Shown here: piece by piece, positions 56,323 to 64,000 of the stretch | Layout of the letters: each line of letters starts with the position of its first letter | Numbering within the stretch: the stretch's first letter is position 1 | Notes under the pieces: model-generated | Seen by the model: only the letters and a program-made list of their open reading frames with translations | Told to the model about the DNA's origin: nothing | The model's database searches: none | Translations under genes and position numbers: made by a program | NCBI RefSeq assembly: GCF_031457495.1 | Contig: NZ_JAVDWM010000001.1 | Span: 434,001 to 498,000, forward strand | Source of the DNA: Sphingopyxis sp. BE259 | GTDB lineage: Bacteria > Pseudomonadota > Alphaproteobacteria > Sphingomonadales > Sphingomonadaceae | Length of the DNA: 64,000 nucleotides | Direction of reading: 5' to 3'

Positions 56323-57387
56323 TCAGTCTTTCGCGGGGGTGGATGCCGGGAACCAGCGGCGTCCGAACCAGAAGGCGACGCTCACCAGCAGGATGAGCAC
56401 GGGAACTTCGACGAGCGGGCCGATGACGGCGGCGAAGGCGACCGGCGAGGCGAGCCCGAAGGCGGCAATCGCAACCGCGATCGCAAGCTCGAAATTATTT
56501 CCGGCGGCGGTGAAGGCGACCGCGGTCGTGCGCGGATAATCGGCCTCGATCAGCTTGCCCATCCAGAAGCTGATGACGAACTGCACGACGAAATAGATGG
56601 TCAGCGGGACGGCGATGCGCACGACGTCGCCGGGAATGGTGACGATCTCACCGCCCTTGAGGCTGAACATTGCGACGATCGTGAAGAGCAGCGCGACAAG
56701 CGTGATCGGCGCGATGCGCGGGAGGAAGCGCGTCTCATACCATTCGTTGCCCTTGGCGTCTGCGAGCCACTTGCGAGTGAGATAGCCCGCCGCAAAGGGA
56801 ACGCCGAGATAAATCAGGACGGCTTCGGCGACGGTCCAGAAGCTTACGTCGATAATGCTGCCTTCGAGACCGAACAGCGGCGGCAATATCGTCAGGAAGA
56901 ACCAGGCATAGATGCTGAAGAACAGGATCTGGAAGATCGAGTTGAACGCCACCAGTGCCGCGACATATTGATTGTCGCCCTTCGCGAGCTGGTTCCAGAC
57001 GATCACCATCGCGATGCAGCGCGCGAGGCCGATCAGGATCAGCCCGGTCATATATTCGGGCTTGTCTGACAGGAAGATCACCGCGAGCGCGAACATCAGC
57101 ACGGGACCGATGATCCAGTTCTGGATGAGCGAGATGGCGAGCACCCTTTTGTCCTCGAACACGCGCGGCAATTCCTCGTAGCGGACGCGCGCGAGCGGCG
57201 GATACATCATCAGGATAAGGCCGATCGCGATCGGGATGTTGGTCGAGCCCCACGAGAGGGCATCGATCGCGGCGGGCAGGCCGGTGAACACCGAACCGAG
57301 CAACACGCCGAGCGCCATCGCGAGGAAGATCCAGAGGGTGAGATAGCGATCGAGGAACGACAGCCGTTCCCGCTTGGGTTCTGTCAT
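56323..57387 (-). CDS. acr3: ACR3-family arsenite efflux permease
   Basis: A 354-residue inner-membrane protein with ten helices. The family motifs are [38 protein letters not shown] (with the arsenite-binding Cys) and [18 protein letters not shown]. It exports As(III) driven by proton motive force. It follows arsC by nine bases. Confidence 0.93.
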   Translation of the reverse strand: MTEPKRERLSFLDRYLTLWIFLAMALGVLLGSVFTGLPAAIDALSWGSTNIPIAIGLILMMYPPLARVRYEELPRVFEDKRVLAISLIQNWIIGPVLMFALAVIFLSDKPEYMTGLILIGLARCIAMVIVWNQLAKGDNQYVAALVAFNSIFQILFFSIYAWFFLTILPPLFGLEGSIIDVSFWTVAEAVLIYLGVPFAAGYLTRKWLADAKGNEWYETRFLPRIAPITLVALLFTIVAMFSLKGGEIVTIPGDVVRIAVPLTIYFVVQFVISFWMGKLIEADYPRTTAVAFTAAGNNFELAIAVAIAAFGLASPVAFAAVIGPLVEVPVLILLVSVAFWFGRRWFPASTPAKD

Positions 57388-57396
57388 CGGCTTGGC

Positions 57397-57825
57397 TCAG
57401 GCGCCGACGCGGTTGCCAGCGGCGTCGATTACCTGTTCGCCGTCTTCCTTGGCGAAGGCGCCGCGTTGCCCCGCAGGGATGAGGTCGAGTACCGTTTCGG
57501 AGGGACGGCAGAGCTTCACGCCGAGCGGCGAGACCACCAACGGGCGGTTGATCAGGGCGGGATGCGCCATCATCGCGTCGATCAGCGCTTCGTCGCCAAG
57601 GGCCATGTCTCCGAGCCCCAGCTCCGCATAGGGCGTGCCTTTCTCTCGCAGGAGTTCGCGAGCCGTGATGCCGGCGCGGACGATCAACTGTTCGAGCAGC
57701 GCACGCGACGGCGGCGTCTTCAGATACTCGACGACATGCGGTTCGATCCCGGCATTGCGAATCATCGCGAGGGTGTTGCGGGAGGTCCCGCAGGCGGGGT
57801 TATGGTAGATGACGATGTCGGTCAT
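57397..57825 (-). CDS. arsC: Glutaredoxin-dependent arsenate reductase ArsC
   Basis: A 142-residue ArsC with catalytic C12 in HNPACGTSRNT and the YLKTPPSRALLEQL and NRPLVVSPLGVKLCRPSE motifs, including the active-site Arg. It reduces arsenate to arsenite using glutaredoxin. It starts 13 bases after the arsR stop and precedes acr3. Confidence 0.95.
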   Translation of the reverse strand: MTDIVIYHNPACGTSRNTLAMIRNAGIEPHVVEYLKTPPSRALLEQLIVRAGITARELLREKGTPYAELGLGDMALGDEALIDAMMAHPALINRPLVVSPLGVKLCRPSETVLDLIPAGQRGAFAKEDGEQVIDAAGNRVGA

Positions 57826-57838
57826 AGCGCGCGTTCCT

Positions 57839-58168
57839 TCAGCAGCAGGCGAGTTCTGCGAGCAGCGGCTCGCACAGCTCCGCCCGGCCTTGGCAGCAGT
57901 CCTTCGCCAGGAAGAGCATCAGGCCGCGAAGCGCGTCGATATCCGCGCGCTGGATAATTTGACGCCCGCGCTTCTCGGATATCACGAGGCCGGCTTTGGC
58001 GAGCACCGCGAGATGGGTGGAGAAGGTACTCTGGGTGAGTCCCGACGCTTCGACAAGTTGACCCGTCGACAGGCCGTCGGGCTCATGTTTGACGAGCAGG
58101 CGAAAGGCATCGAGGCGTGTCGGGTGTCCCAGCGCGGCGAGAATGGACAAGGCGGAATCGGTTTGCAT
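57839..58168 (-). CDS. arsR: ArsR-family arsenite-responsive repressor
   Basis: A 109-residue winged-helix repressor with HPTRLDAFRLLV, HTH region GLTQSTFSTHLAVLAKAGLV, and a Cys-rich end (DCCQGRAELC, LACC) that would bind As(III) or Sb(III). The location of the Cys at the C-terminus is typical of alphaproteobacterial ArsR rather than the E. coli type. Two inverted repeats lie directly upstream. Confidence 0.93.
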   Translation of the reverse strand: MQTDSALSILAALGHPTRLDAFRLLVKHEPDGLSTGQLVEASGLTQSTFSTHLAVLAKAGLVISEKRGRQIIQRADIDALRGLMLFLAKDCCQGRAELCEPLLAELACC

Positions 58169-58170
58169 GC

Positions 58171-58186
58171 ATCGGAATTATCCGAT
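58171..58186. promoter_or_regulatory. ArsR operator, proximal
   Basis: ATCGG-N6-CCGAT (58171-58186), three bases upstream of the arsR ATG. It shares its arms and spacing with the distal copy. Confidence 0.65.
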
Positions 58187-58206
58187 GGAATCGCATCCGT
58201 CAATTC

Positions 58207-58226
58207 TAATCGGGAATATCCGATTA
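58207..58226. promoter_or_regulatory. ArsR operator, distal
   Basis: TAATCGG-N6-CCGATTA (58207-58226), 36 bases from the proximal copy and toward the divergent DUF5990 gene. Two sites suggest that ArsR may cover both divergent promoters. Confidence 0.65.
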
Positions 58227-58262
58227 GTTGGTCCGCTTGCGCGATCGGGCTATAGCCTCGTC

Positions 58263-58688
58263 ATGGGTCGCGAACAGCAGAGCGAGATCGCCTTTCGGAT
58301 CGTCATCGAACAGCCGGTGCCTGGCGTGCTTCACAGCTTGCAAGGCAAGGACGACGGGCCGCTCGATCCCAAAGCGTCCCGCATGGGTGAAGCCTTGGCC
58401 TTCGATTTCTCCGTGCGCGTCGGCCCGGGTCCCAAATTCTTCGGCGACCAGGTGCGGCGCGAGGGGCCGGAGCGCCGGTTCGTCTATATTCGTGTCGGGC
58501 AAATGGCGGGTGACGCGGCTTCGCCTTGGTCGCGGCGGATGAAGATCGACATACATGATATCGATCAGGAGCTGCTCGACGCGGCCGCGAAGGATATGCG
58601 GCCCATCGAGATTGCGATCATTGGCACGGGTAAGGATGGCACGCCCGCGTGCGCGACGGTGCGTCCGACGATGCGGCGCATCGCCTAG
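58263..58688 (+). CDS. DUF5990 family protein
   Basis: A 141-residue protein beginning MGREQQSEIAFRIVIEQPVPGV, with GPKFFGDQVRREGPERRFVYIRVGQ and IEIAIIGTGKDGTPACATVRP, matching the DUF5990 family. Function unknown. It is divergent from arsR with the ArsR operators between, so arsenic control is possible. There is no clear ribosome binding site; it may be leaderless. Confidence 0.7.
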   Translation: MGREQQSEIAFRIVIEQPVPGVLHSLQGKDDGPLDPKASRMGEALAFDFSVRVGPGPKFFGDQVRREGPERRFVYIRVGQMAGDAASPWSRRMKIDIHDIDQELLDAAAKDMRPIEIAIIGTGKDGTPACATVRPTMRRIA

Positions 58689-58714
58689 CAGAGCTCGTAT
58701 CCTGTTCCGTCCCG

Positions 58715-59986
58715 TCAAGCGGCGTGTCGCATGGTCCCGAGCTTGGCCGCGCCGCTCGCCAGCAGCCGCTCGATTTCGTCCGAGGTCCGCCGGACAGCGA
58801 GTTTCAGCGCTTCATCGATGTGGACATAATCCTGGGTCACATTCTGCGAAGCATGTCCGAGCATTGCGCGGATCGTGAGTTCCGAGAATCCCAAATCTCC
58901 CGCGACGCTTCCGAAGGTGTGGCGAAGCGTATGGGGCGTCACACCCTCTATACCTGCCAAAACGCACACGCGCCGGAGGCACTCGCTAACCGCCGTGAAG
59001 GGACCGTCGCCGATGGTCGAGGGAAACAGGTGCGGATTGCCCGCAATCTCTGCCTGGTCTTGCAGAACCCGCACCGCGGCCGGACCGATCGCTCGAATCT
59101 GTGCGCCGCCCTTCGTGTCGGGAAAAGCAACATAGCCGGCATCGGGATGAAGCCAGCTGCGGCGCATCGCTTGCCCTTCTTCCCGGCGATAGCCCGTCAG
59201 CAGCAAGGTGCGCAGGACGCCGAGAGCGACCGGATTCTCGCCGCTCGCCTCGGCATGAGCGATGGCCTTCCCCATCATCTCGATTTCAGCGACGCTGAGG
59301 CGCCGCGTCTTCTTTTTGCTCGCGAGCTTCTTGGCCCCGAGGGTCGGGTGTACTTCGAGCAGACCCTTGTGCTTCGCGTGACCGATGATCGCCTGAAGCG
59401 TGCCGAGGCAGCGGCCCGCCACGCCGGGCCCGCCCGTTGCCATGCCGCCTCGCCCTCCCGTTCGGGGTTTGGCCGTCTTCCCGTTCTTTACGTCGGATTG
59501 CATCTGCTCGACGTCGGCGATCCGGAGATGCTTCACGATGCGATTGCCAAGCAGGGGTACGATGTGGGTTCGAACCCGGCTCTCGTCCATATCGAGCGAC
59601 GACGTTTTGATGGGAAGATTCTTGCGGCCTAGGATATTCCCGGCGCGAGCTTCCTCCAAATACCAGTCGCACATCTCCGCTACGGTCATTCCCTTGCGGA
59701 CCTGCCTGACCTTGTCGGCGGGATCCTCGCCGACGATGACCTCGGCCAACTTGAGCTTTGCAAGATCGCGGGCCGTATCGACCGTCAGCACGCCGAACCG
59801 GCCGAGGTTCATCCGGCGTTTGATACCCTCGGCATTGCGATATTGAACGACGAAAGTCTTGAGCCCCGAAGGGAGCACCCTCAGGCCGAAGCCCTTCACT
59901 TCGCTATCCCAATAGATGAGCTGCTTGCTGTCTGGCACGGCAAGCGCGTCGATCGCCCGTTTGGTCAGCTTGCCCGTCGGCATCAT
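58715..59986 (-). CDS. int: P4-type tyrosine site-specific integrase
   Basis: A 423-residue integrase with an N-terminal DUF4102 arm-binding domain (LTKRAIDALAVPDSKQLIYWD, then FGLRVLPSGLKTFVVQY). The catalytic domain has Arg in LLTGYRREEGQ, HTLRHTF and MLGHASQNVTQDYVH with the nucleophile Tyr. The ATG at 59986 follows AGGAGAGAC. Its 5' end faces the tRNA-Gly att site 178 bases away, the normal P4-island layout. Confidence 0.92.
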   Translation of the reverse strand: MMPTGKLTKRAIDALAVPDSKQLIYWDSEVKGFGLRVLPSGLKTFVVQYRNAEGIKRRMNLGRFGVLTVDTARDLAKLKLAEVIVGEDPADKVRQVRKGMTVAEMCDWYLEEARAGNILGRKNLPIKTSSLDMDESRVRTHIVPLLGNRIVKHLRIADVEQMQSDVKNGKTAKPRTGGRGGMATGGPGVAGRCLGTLQAIIGHAKHKGLLEVHPTLGAKKLASKKKTRRLSVAEIEMMGKAIAHAEASGENPVALGVLRTLLLTGYRREEGQAMRRSWLHPDAGYVAFPDTKGGAQIRAIGPAAVRVLQDQAEIAGNPHLFPSTIGDGPFTAVSECLRRVCVLAGIEGVTPHTLRHTFGSVAGDLGFSELTIRAMLGHASQNVTQDYVHIDEALKLAVRRTSDEIERLLASGAAKLGTMRHAA

Positions 59987-60456
59987 GTCTCTCCTGCTGG
60001 AGACAAAACCAAAACCGAGCGGCTTTGTCTCCAAATTGTCTCCTGCAACCGTCAAACTGGAGACAAAATTAGGATACGAGAGGGCAGAAAGAAAATCAAG
60101 AAATATAGGAAATATAGGGTTTTAGGATAGCATAGGAAGCTCTAGGAAAGCCCGAAGGTCAAGTTGCCAAGGTTGGGGTCGAGGGTTCGAATCCCTTCGC
60201 CCGCTCCAGTTTTTCCAAAACCGAATGCCGACTGGCCTTGCGCTGCGGGATCGATGGCATGGCTTTGACTGGCGACAGCCCGTTACACGGCTTGCACCGT
60301 CACCCCCGGGTTCGGCATCGCCAACACGCTCCCGACCGCGAGCATCATCCACACGATAAATCACCCACGCCCGGTTCGATCGTCGCGCGCGTCGCGCGGC
60401 GCGGCTAGCGACGCGCGGCGGATGGCGGGGTGCGCCGGGGTGAATGGAGGATGCGA
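59987..60456. other. 470-base non-coding junction region
   Basis: This stretch holds no gene. From 60001 to about 60160 it is A/T-rich with direct repeats of GGAGACAAAA/TTGTCTCC near the integrase start, possible arm-type integrase sites. The tRNA-Gly fragment is at 60164-60208. From 60209 to 60456 I see only ordinary high-GC sequence leading to the next gene's GGAGG site. Confidence 0.6.
60164..60208 (+). other. att site: 3' half of tRNA-Gly(GCC)
   Basis: The sequence starts with the anticodon loop TTGCCAA (GCC anticodon), continues through the T-arm GGGTTCGAATCCC and ends with an encoded GCTCCA (U73 plus CCA). The 5' half and a pairing anticodon stem are absent, so this is not a working tRNA. 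The break within the anticodon loop is the typical crossover point of P4-type integrases. Confidence 0.88.
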
Positions 60457-61191
60457 ATGGAACCGACCGCTAATCTGGTCGCGGCGCTTTGGGATCGCGA
60501 AATGATCCGCGATTGCCTGTATCGCTATTGCCGCGGGATCGACCGCACCGACGAGGCGGCGTTGCGGTCGGCCTATTGGCCCGACGGCACCGAAGATCAT
60601 GGTGCCTATCGCGACAATGTGACGCTGAAGGACTGCCTTGAGCATCCTATTCTGGAGATTACCGAAACGGGCATCCGGACCGCCGAGGGCGAGGTCGAGG
60701 TCGACATCATTATCGCCGCGATCGGCTATGACGCGCTGACCGGCGCAATGCTGTCGATCGATATCCAGGGCCGCGACGGTCGGAGCCTGAAGGACAAATG
60801 GGCCGAGGGCGGGCGCTCGCATCTGGGCCTGATGATGGAAGGTTTCCCCAACCTGTTCATTGTCGCCGGCCCCAACGGGCCGTCGGCGCTGGCCAATTTC
60901 ATCCTGCTCAACGAACAGAATGTCGATTGGGCCTGCGACTGTATCGCCCATTTGCGCGCCAACGGGCTGCGCACGATCGAGGCCGATGGCGATGCCGAGG
61001 AGGGTTGGATGCGCAAGGTCACCGAACTGGGCTCGCGGTCGCTCTATCCGACCGCCAACACCTGGTACACCGGCGCCAATGTGCCAGGCAAGCCGCACAA
61101 CTTTCCGGTCTATATCGGCGGGCTGGGCCGGTATCGCGAAATCTGCGGCGACGCGGCGGCCGAGGGCTATCGCGGCTTTCGCCTGGAGTGA
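60457..61191 (+). pseudogene. SnoaL-like / Baeyer-Villiger monooxygenase chimera
   Basis: A 244-residue open frame. Residues 1 to about 48 (LVAALWDREMIRDCLYRYCRGIDRTDEA) are the start of a SnoaL/NTF2-like protein. From about residue 49 the sequence becomes the C-terminal part of a flavin-containing monooxygenase (ITETGIRTAEGEVEVDIIIAAIGYDA, then FPNLFIVAGPNGPSALAN). The FAD and NADPH Rossmann motifs are missing. It is probably an in-frame deletion fusion of two neighbouring genes. The ATG at 60457 follows GGAGG. Confidence 0.7.
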
Positions 61192-61221
61192 AGCCGGACG
61201 CTGTCGGCGTCGCTCGCGCAG

Positions 61222-61746
61222 CTAGCGGGTGATCACGTCGCCCGACATCGGCGCCAGCTTGCCGAGGAAGCGGTTCTGCGCCGCGAAGCCGATCTTTTCC
61301 TCGCGCATCGCGGCCTGCAGATTTTCGACCAGCGCATTCATGTCGCGCATCCGCACGCCCATGTCCTTGTGAGAGCTGGCCATGTCGCGGCCGCTGTAAT
61401 CGCAGCCGGCGTTGAGGATGTAGCAGAACTGTTCGAACAGGGTGCGTTTCAGCCGCACCATGTCATGCGCCTTGAAAATCTCGGCGATGCGCGGGTCGGC
61501 CTCGGACAGCTCGACGGTGCGGTGGGCGATGCGCCGGATGCCGTCCTGGCCCCCAAAGGCAGTCGCCATCGCGTCGCCCGAAAACGGGGTCGCACCGGCG
61601 TTGCGGTTGTCTTGCACATAGGGATCGACGGGCAGTTCGCCGGTCGCCGGATCGCGCACCTTTTCCTCGACGCCGAACTCCTTGTCCCAATCGACGGGCG
61701 GTTCGGCGGCAGGCTGCATCATCAGGGCGGCGGCGAGCAGGAACAT
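61222..61746 (-). CDS. Secreted group I truncated-haemoglobin-like protein
   Basis: A 174-residue protein with a short signal peptide (MFLLAAALMM...) and a globin-like C-terminal half: LKRTLFEQFCYILNAGCDYSG, DMASSHKDMGVRMRDMNALV, as in trHb-I proteins. SSHK would supply the proximal His. It could bind oxygen or NO in the periplasm. It lies downstream of the DUF3034 gene on the same strand. Confidence 0.75.
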   Translation of the reverse strand: MFLLAAALMMQPAAEPPVDWDKEFGVEEKVRDPATGELPVDPYVQDNRNAGATPFSGDAMATAFGGQDGIRRIAHRTVELSEADPRIAEIFKAHDMVRLKRTLFEQFCYILNAGCDYSGRDMASSHKDMGVRMRDMNALVENLQAAMREEKIGFAAQNRFLGKLAPMSGDVITR

Positions 61747-61757
61747 CAGACGATTCC

Positions 61758-62639
61758 TTAAAAGGCGATTTGCGCGGAGAGGAACCCGCCGCGTTGTTTG
61801 TCGAAGGTGGCGATAGAACCCAGATCGACATAGGCGGCGGTGACGGTGAGATGGTCGGTCAGCGCATAGGCCGCGAACAGATCCCACCAGTCATCCTCGC
61901 GCGCGATCGCCAGATTGTCGGGCTTGCTGCGAAATTCGGCGCCGATGACGGCGCGGCGCGACAATTGATACGCGACCGATCCTTCGAACTGGAGCCGGTG
62001 ACTGTCGTCAGCGGGCGTGCCAAAGCCGAGCAGGCCGGCCTGGTTCGCCTTGGTGAGACGCGCCGTGGCGTTGACCAGCACGCTGTGGGTCAGGAACAGC
62101 TTGGTCGCGCTCAGCGTGATGTCGGTGCCGCTGCCGTGCGCGGCGCCGACGGCGCGGGCGACGGGGGCGTCAAGGTTGCGCTTGTGCTCGACGCCGACGC
62201 TGATCTGCGGGAGCAGCGCGTCACCATAAACGGTATCGCCGACGAGGCGGACTTTGGCGCCAAAAATATCCTGGTTCAGCACATAGCCGCGGCCGAGCCC
62301 GAGGGCCGTGCCGACGTCGCGGGTGTCGAAATTTTGCCGCGCATAGCTCAGCTCGACGCGGTTCGCGATGCCGATGGCCATGCCGTGGCTCTGCCAGCCA
62401 TAGTCGGGCAGTTCGATCAGCGTGACATGCCCCGACAGGCCGACGCCGCGGTCGGTCGCGCGCCCGGCGATCGTCGACCAGGTGGCGAGCCCGCCGCCGC
62501 TGGTTCCCTCGATCGTCGCGACGCCGTTGGTGAGCAACAGTTTGGCGCCGTCGATCAGGGGCGCCTCTTCGGCGGCGGCCGGGGTCGTGGCGCAGGCGAG
62601 CGAAAGCGCGGCCAGCAGGCGGAGAAGGGGTTGGTCCAT
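61758..62639 (-). CDS. DUF3034 family outer-membrane-like protein
   Basis: A 293-residue protein with a signal peptide ending AAAEE, then GGAKLLLTNGV-like start and TSGGGLATWSTIAGR, matching DUF3034. The rest is beta-rich and ends SAQIAF, the aromatic terminus of an outer-membrane barrel. Often found with the methylamine-utilisation-like cupredoxin and a GGDEF/EAL sensor, as here. Function unknown. Confidence 0.8.
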   Translation of the reverse strand: MDQPLLRLLAALSLACATTPAAAEEAPLIDGAKLLLTNGVATIEGTSGGGLATWSTIAGRATDRGVGLSGHVTLIELPDYGWQSHGMAIGIANRVELSYARQNFDTRDVGTALGLGRGYVLNQDIFGAKVRLVGDTVYGDALLPQISVGVEHKRNLDAPVARAVGAAHGSGTDITLSATKLFLTHSVLVNATARLTKANQAGLLGFGTPADDSHRLQFEGSVAYQLSRRAVIGAEFRSKPDNLAIAREDDWWDLFAAYALTDHLTVTAAYVDLGSIATFDKQRGGFLSAQIAF

Positions 62640-62732
62640 ACCGGTGCAATCTCACCAAGAGGCGAAGATTTCGTTAACCATGCACTTGAAAAACTTGAGG
62701 GAATATTAAACTCTGTGCCGTAGCCGGACAGG

Positions 62733-63350
62733 ATGAAGGGACCAGTTTTCATTCTGACAGCGAGCGCGCTGGCGGCCCCACTTGCCATGGCTTGGGCGGC
62801 GGCACCCGCGATGGTGCAGGTCCAGATCGTCGATGAGCGCGGTGTCCCGGTTCGCGATGCGGTGGTCGAACTGATCCCCAATGGTGGCTGGCGCGGCGGC
62901 GCGATCCGGTTTGGGTGGAAACCCGCCATGGCACAAAAGAGCGTCGCCTTTGTCCCCGGCACGCTGATCGTGGCGCGCGGCAGCGCGGTTGCTTTTCCGA
63001 ACCTCGATAGCGTTCGGCACAGCGTTTACAGCTTTTCGAAAGCGGCGCGGTTCGAGATCGATCTGTATGGCCGCGACCAGACCCGTTCGCACAGCTTCCC
63101 GGTCGGCGGCACGGTGGCGCTGGGTTGCAACATCCACGATCAGATGCGCGGCTATATCCGCGTCGTCGACACACCCTTTGCCGCCAAGACCGACCAGAAT
63201 GGCCTGGTTCGCCTGTCGGGCATGGCGGCGGGCGGCTATCAAATGACCATATGGCACGCCCGGGCGCGCACGCCGGGCGGCGAGTTGAAACGCGCGCTCG
63301 CGGTCGGCGCCGGAACGAATAGCCAAAAAATCGCGGTGAAGCTGCGATGA
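62733..63350 (+). CDS. Cupredoxin-like 'methylamine utilisation' secreted protein
   Basis: A 205-residue protein with a signal peptide (AAPLAMAWAAA). An N-terminal MVQVQIVDERGVPVRDAVVELIP segment and a plastocyanin-like domain follow, with HSVYSFS, FEIDLYG, and VALGCNIHDQMRGYIRVVDTPF, giving His, Cys, His and Met as type 1 copper ligands. It is divergent from the DUF3034 gene and overlaps the following sensor gene by ATGA. Confidence 0.8.
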   Translation: MKGPVFILTASALAAPLAMAWAAAPAMVQVQIVDERGVPVRDAVVELIPNGGWRGGAIRFGWKPAMAQKSVAFVPGTLIVARGSAVAFPNLDSVRHSVYSFSKAARFEIDLYGRDQTRSHSFPVGGTVALGCNIHDQMRGYIRVVDTPFAAKTDQNGLVRLSGMAAGGYQMTIWHARARTPGGELKRALAVGAGTNSQKIAVKLR

Positions 63351-64000
63351 TGGTGCTGTCCGCTTGGCCCAAACGCTTGCGGTTTCGCTCGCTGAAGCTG
63401 CGGATCGCGGTCGCCTATGCGGCGCTATCTGCGGCGATCCTGGCCGCGATCCTGCTCCTCGCGGGCAATGGTATCGGCCGTTTTGGCGAAGCCAGCGCCT
63501 CGCGCGACCTGGCCGCCAACGCGCGGGTGTTCGACGAGATCATCGACCTGCGCGCGCAGCAGATGCGCGGATCGGCCGATGTGCTGTCGCGCGACTTCGG
63601 CTTTCGCGAAGCCGTTGCGACCGGTGATCAGGCGACGATCGACAGCGCGCTGGTCAGTCTGCGCGAACGCTCGCGCAGCGCCGCGGCGTTCGTTGTCGGC
63701 TTTGATGGCGCGATGATCGGTTCGGCGACGGCGGGGCTGCCCGCGTCGGGTGATTTGTGGGACGCGCTCGACGGCGGTCAGGATCATGGCATCATCCAGA
63801 TCGGCGACAAGTTGGCGCTGGCCGCCGCATCGCCGATCGAGGTTCCCGATACGATCGGCTGGCTTGTCCTTGCCCAACCGCTCGACGCCGCTGAAATGCG
63901 CGGCCTTGCCAAGCTCGCGGCGGTCGACATCCACGCGCGGGTGCTTCGCGCGTCGCGGCTTCCCGCCGCGCTCGCCGCTGCGCCGTCGGGACAAGTCGTC
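63347..64000 (+). CDS. Membrane sensor protein, 5' part (double-Cache-like, probably GGDEF/EAL)
   Basis: The frame is open to the window end (218 codons). After a basic start there is a membrane helix (VAYAALSAAILAAILLLAG), then a periplasmic sensing region with RARVFDEIIDLRAQQMRGSA-type helices and DFGFREAVATGDQATIDSAL. This matches the Cache-type domain that precedes diguanylate cyclase/phosphodiesterase modules in this gene context. The output domain is outside the window, so the type is inferred. Confidence 0.6.
   Translation, partial: MMVLSAWPKRLRFRSLKLRIAVAYAALSAAILAAILLLAGNGIGRFGEASASRDLAANARVFDEIIDLRAQQMRGSADVLSRDFGFREAVATGDQATIDSALVSLRERSRSAAAFVVGFDGAMIGSATAGLPASGDLWDALDGGQDHGIIQIGDKLALAAASPIEVPDTIGWLVLAQPLDAAEMRGLAKLAAVDIHARVLRASRLPAALAAAPSGQVV

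Noticed and set aside
60164..60208. Functional tRNA-Gly gene
   Set aside because: The 5' acceptor strand, D-arm and 5' anticodon stem are absent; only the 3' half is present.
60122..60364. Minus-strand frame ending in the RRDSNPRPQP pattern
   Set aside because: This is the well-known spurious translation of the complement of tRNA-Gly; the sequence is the att fragment, not a gene.

Overview
The window is high-GC alphaproteobacterial DNA, most likely from a sphingomonad (Sphingopyxis/Sphingomonas/Sphingobium type). The reasons are three large TonB-dependent receptors, CopA/CopB copper proteins with Met/His-rich inserts, an ACR3-type ars operon, fused glutaredoxin-MauE and cytochrome c-FTR1 proteins, and dense ATGA start/stop overlaps. 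Genus and species are inference.

Layout. 1-8272: end of a DUF190 gene, two SRPBCC proteins flanking a P1B-4 metal ATPase and an HAE-type RND pump, then a DsbB/DsbA-like pair. 8423-14299: small secreted basic protein, SAM methyltransferase, AraC regulator, cytochrome c-FTR1 permease, CDF exporter, divergent MerR regulator, TauE-like permease. 14405-22519: cusCBA-cusF silver/copper efflux operon (minus strand), two small Cys-containing secreted proteins, a glutaredoxin-MauE membrane protein and a divergent MerR with a mer-like operator. 23166-28385: TonB receptor, an orphan HhH/endonuclease-like protein, a 56-residue Cys-rich ORF coupled to a cytochrome c, and an NTF2-like protein. 28438-39975: the copper core, with a P1B-1 Cu ATPase, methyltransferase, AraC, CopD and CopC on the minus strand, and a CnrYXH-like anti-sigma/sensor/ECF sigma unit followed by CopA, CopB, DUF305, DUF411 and a lipoprotein on the plus strand. 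40051-55399: a nutrient-uptake block with two TonB receptors, a LysR-controlled amino-acid ABC system (binding protein, fused double permease, PLP lyase, ATPase), two PepSY proteins, a HutC-like repressor and an outer-membrane porin. 55562-58168: arsR-arsC-acr3-arsH. 58715-59986: tyrosine integrase, followed at 60164-60208 by the 3' half of a tRNA-Gly(GCC). 60209-64000: apparently core chromosome, with a SnoaL/BVMO chimera, truncated haemoglobin, DUF3034, cupredoxin-like protein and the start of a sensor.

How it works together. The left 60 kb looks like one integrative genomic island whose right end is the partial tRNA-Gly next to its integrase; the left end is outside the window. Its cargo covers Cu/Ag, divalent metals and arsenic, plus periplasmic redox proteins. 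The clearest new regulatory signal is a repeated promoter, TGAGGG(G/C)-N15-CGTAT. It occurs three times and only at the copper core: before the CnrYXH-like unit, before copA, and divergently before copC. This fits an autoregulated ECF regulon in which a sensor with the CnrX Ni/Co ligand set drives copper genes. A second signal is a TGTATATACA-type operator in front of both the HutC-like repressor gene and the 901-residue TonB receptor gene, linking the two ends of that cluster.

No rRNA genes, intact tRNA genes, CRISPR arrays or IS elements were seen. All functional calls are from sequence reading and family knowledge; no searches were run.
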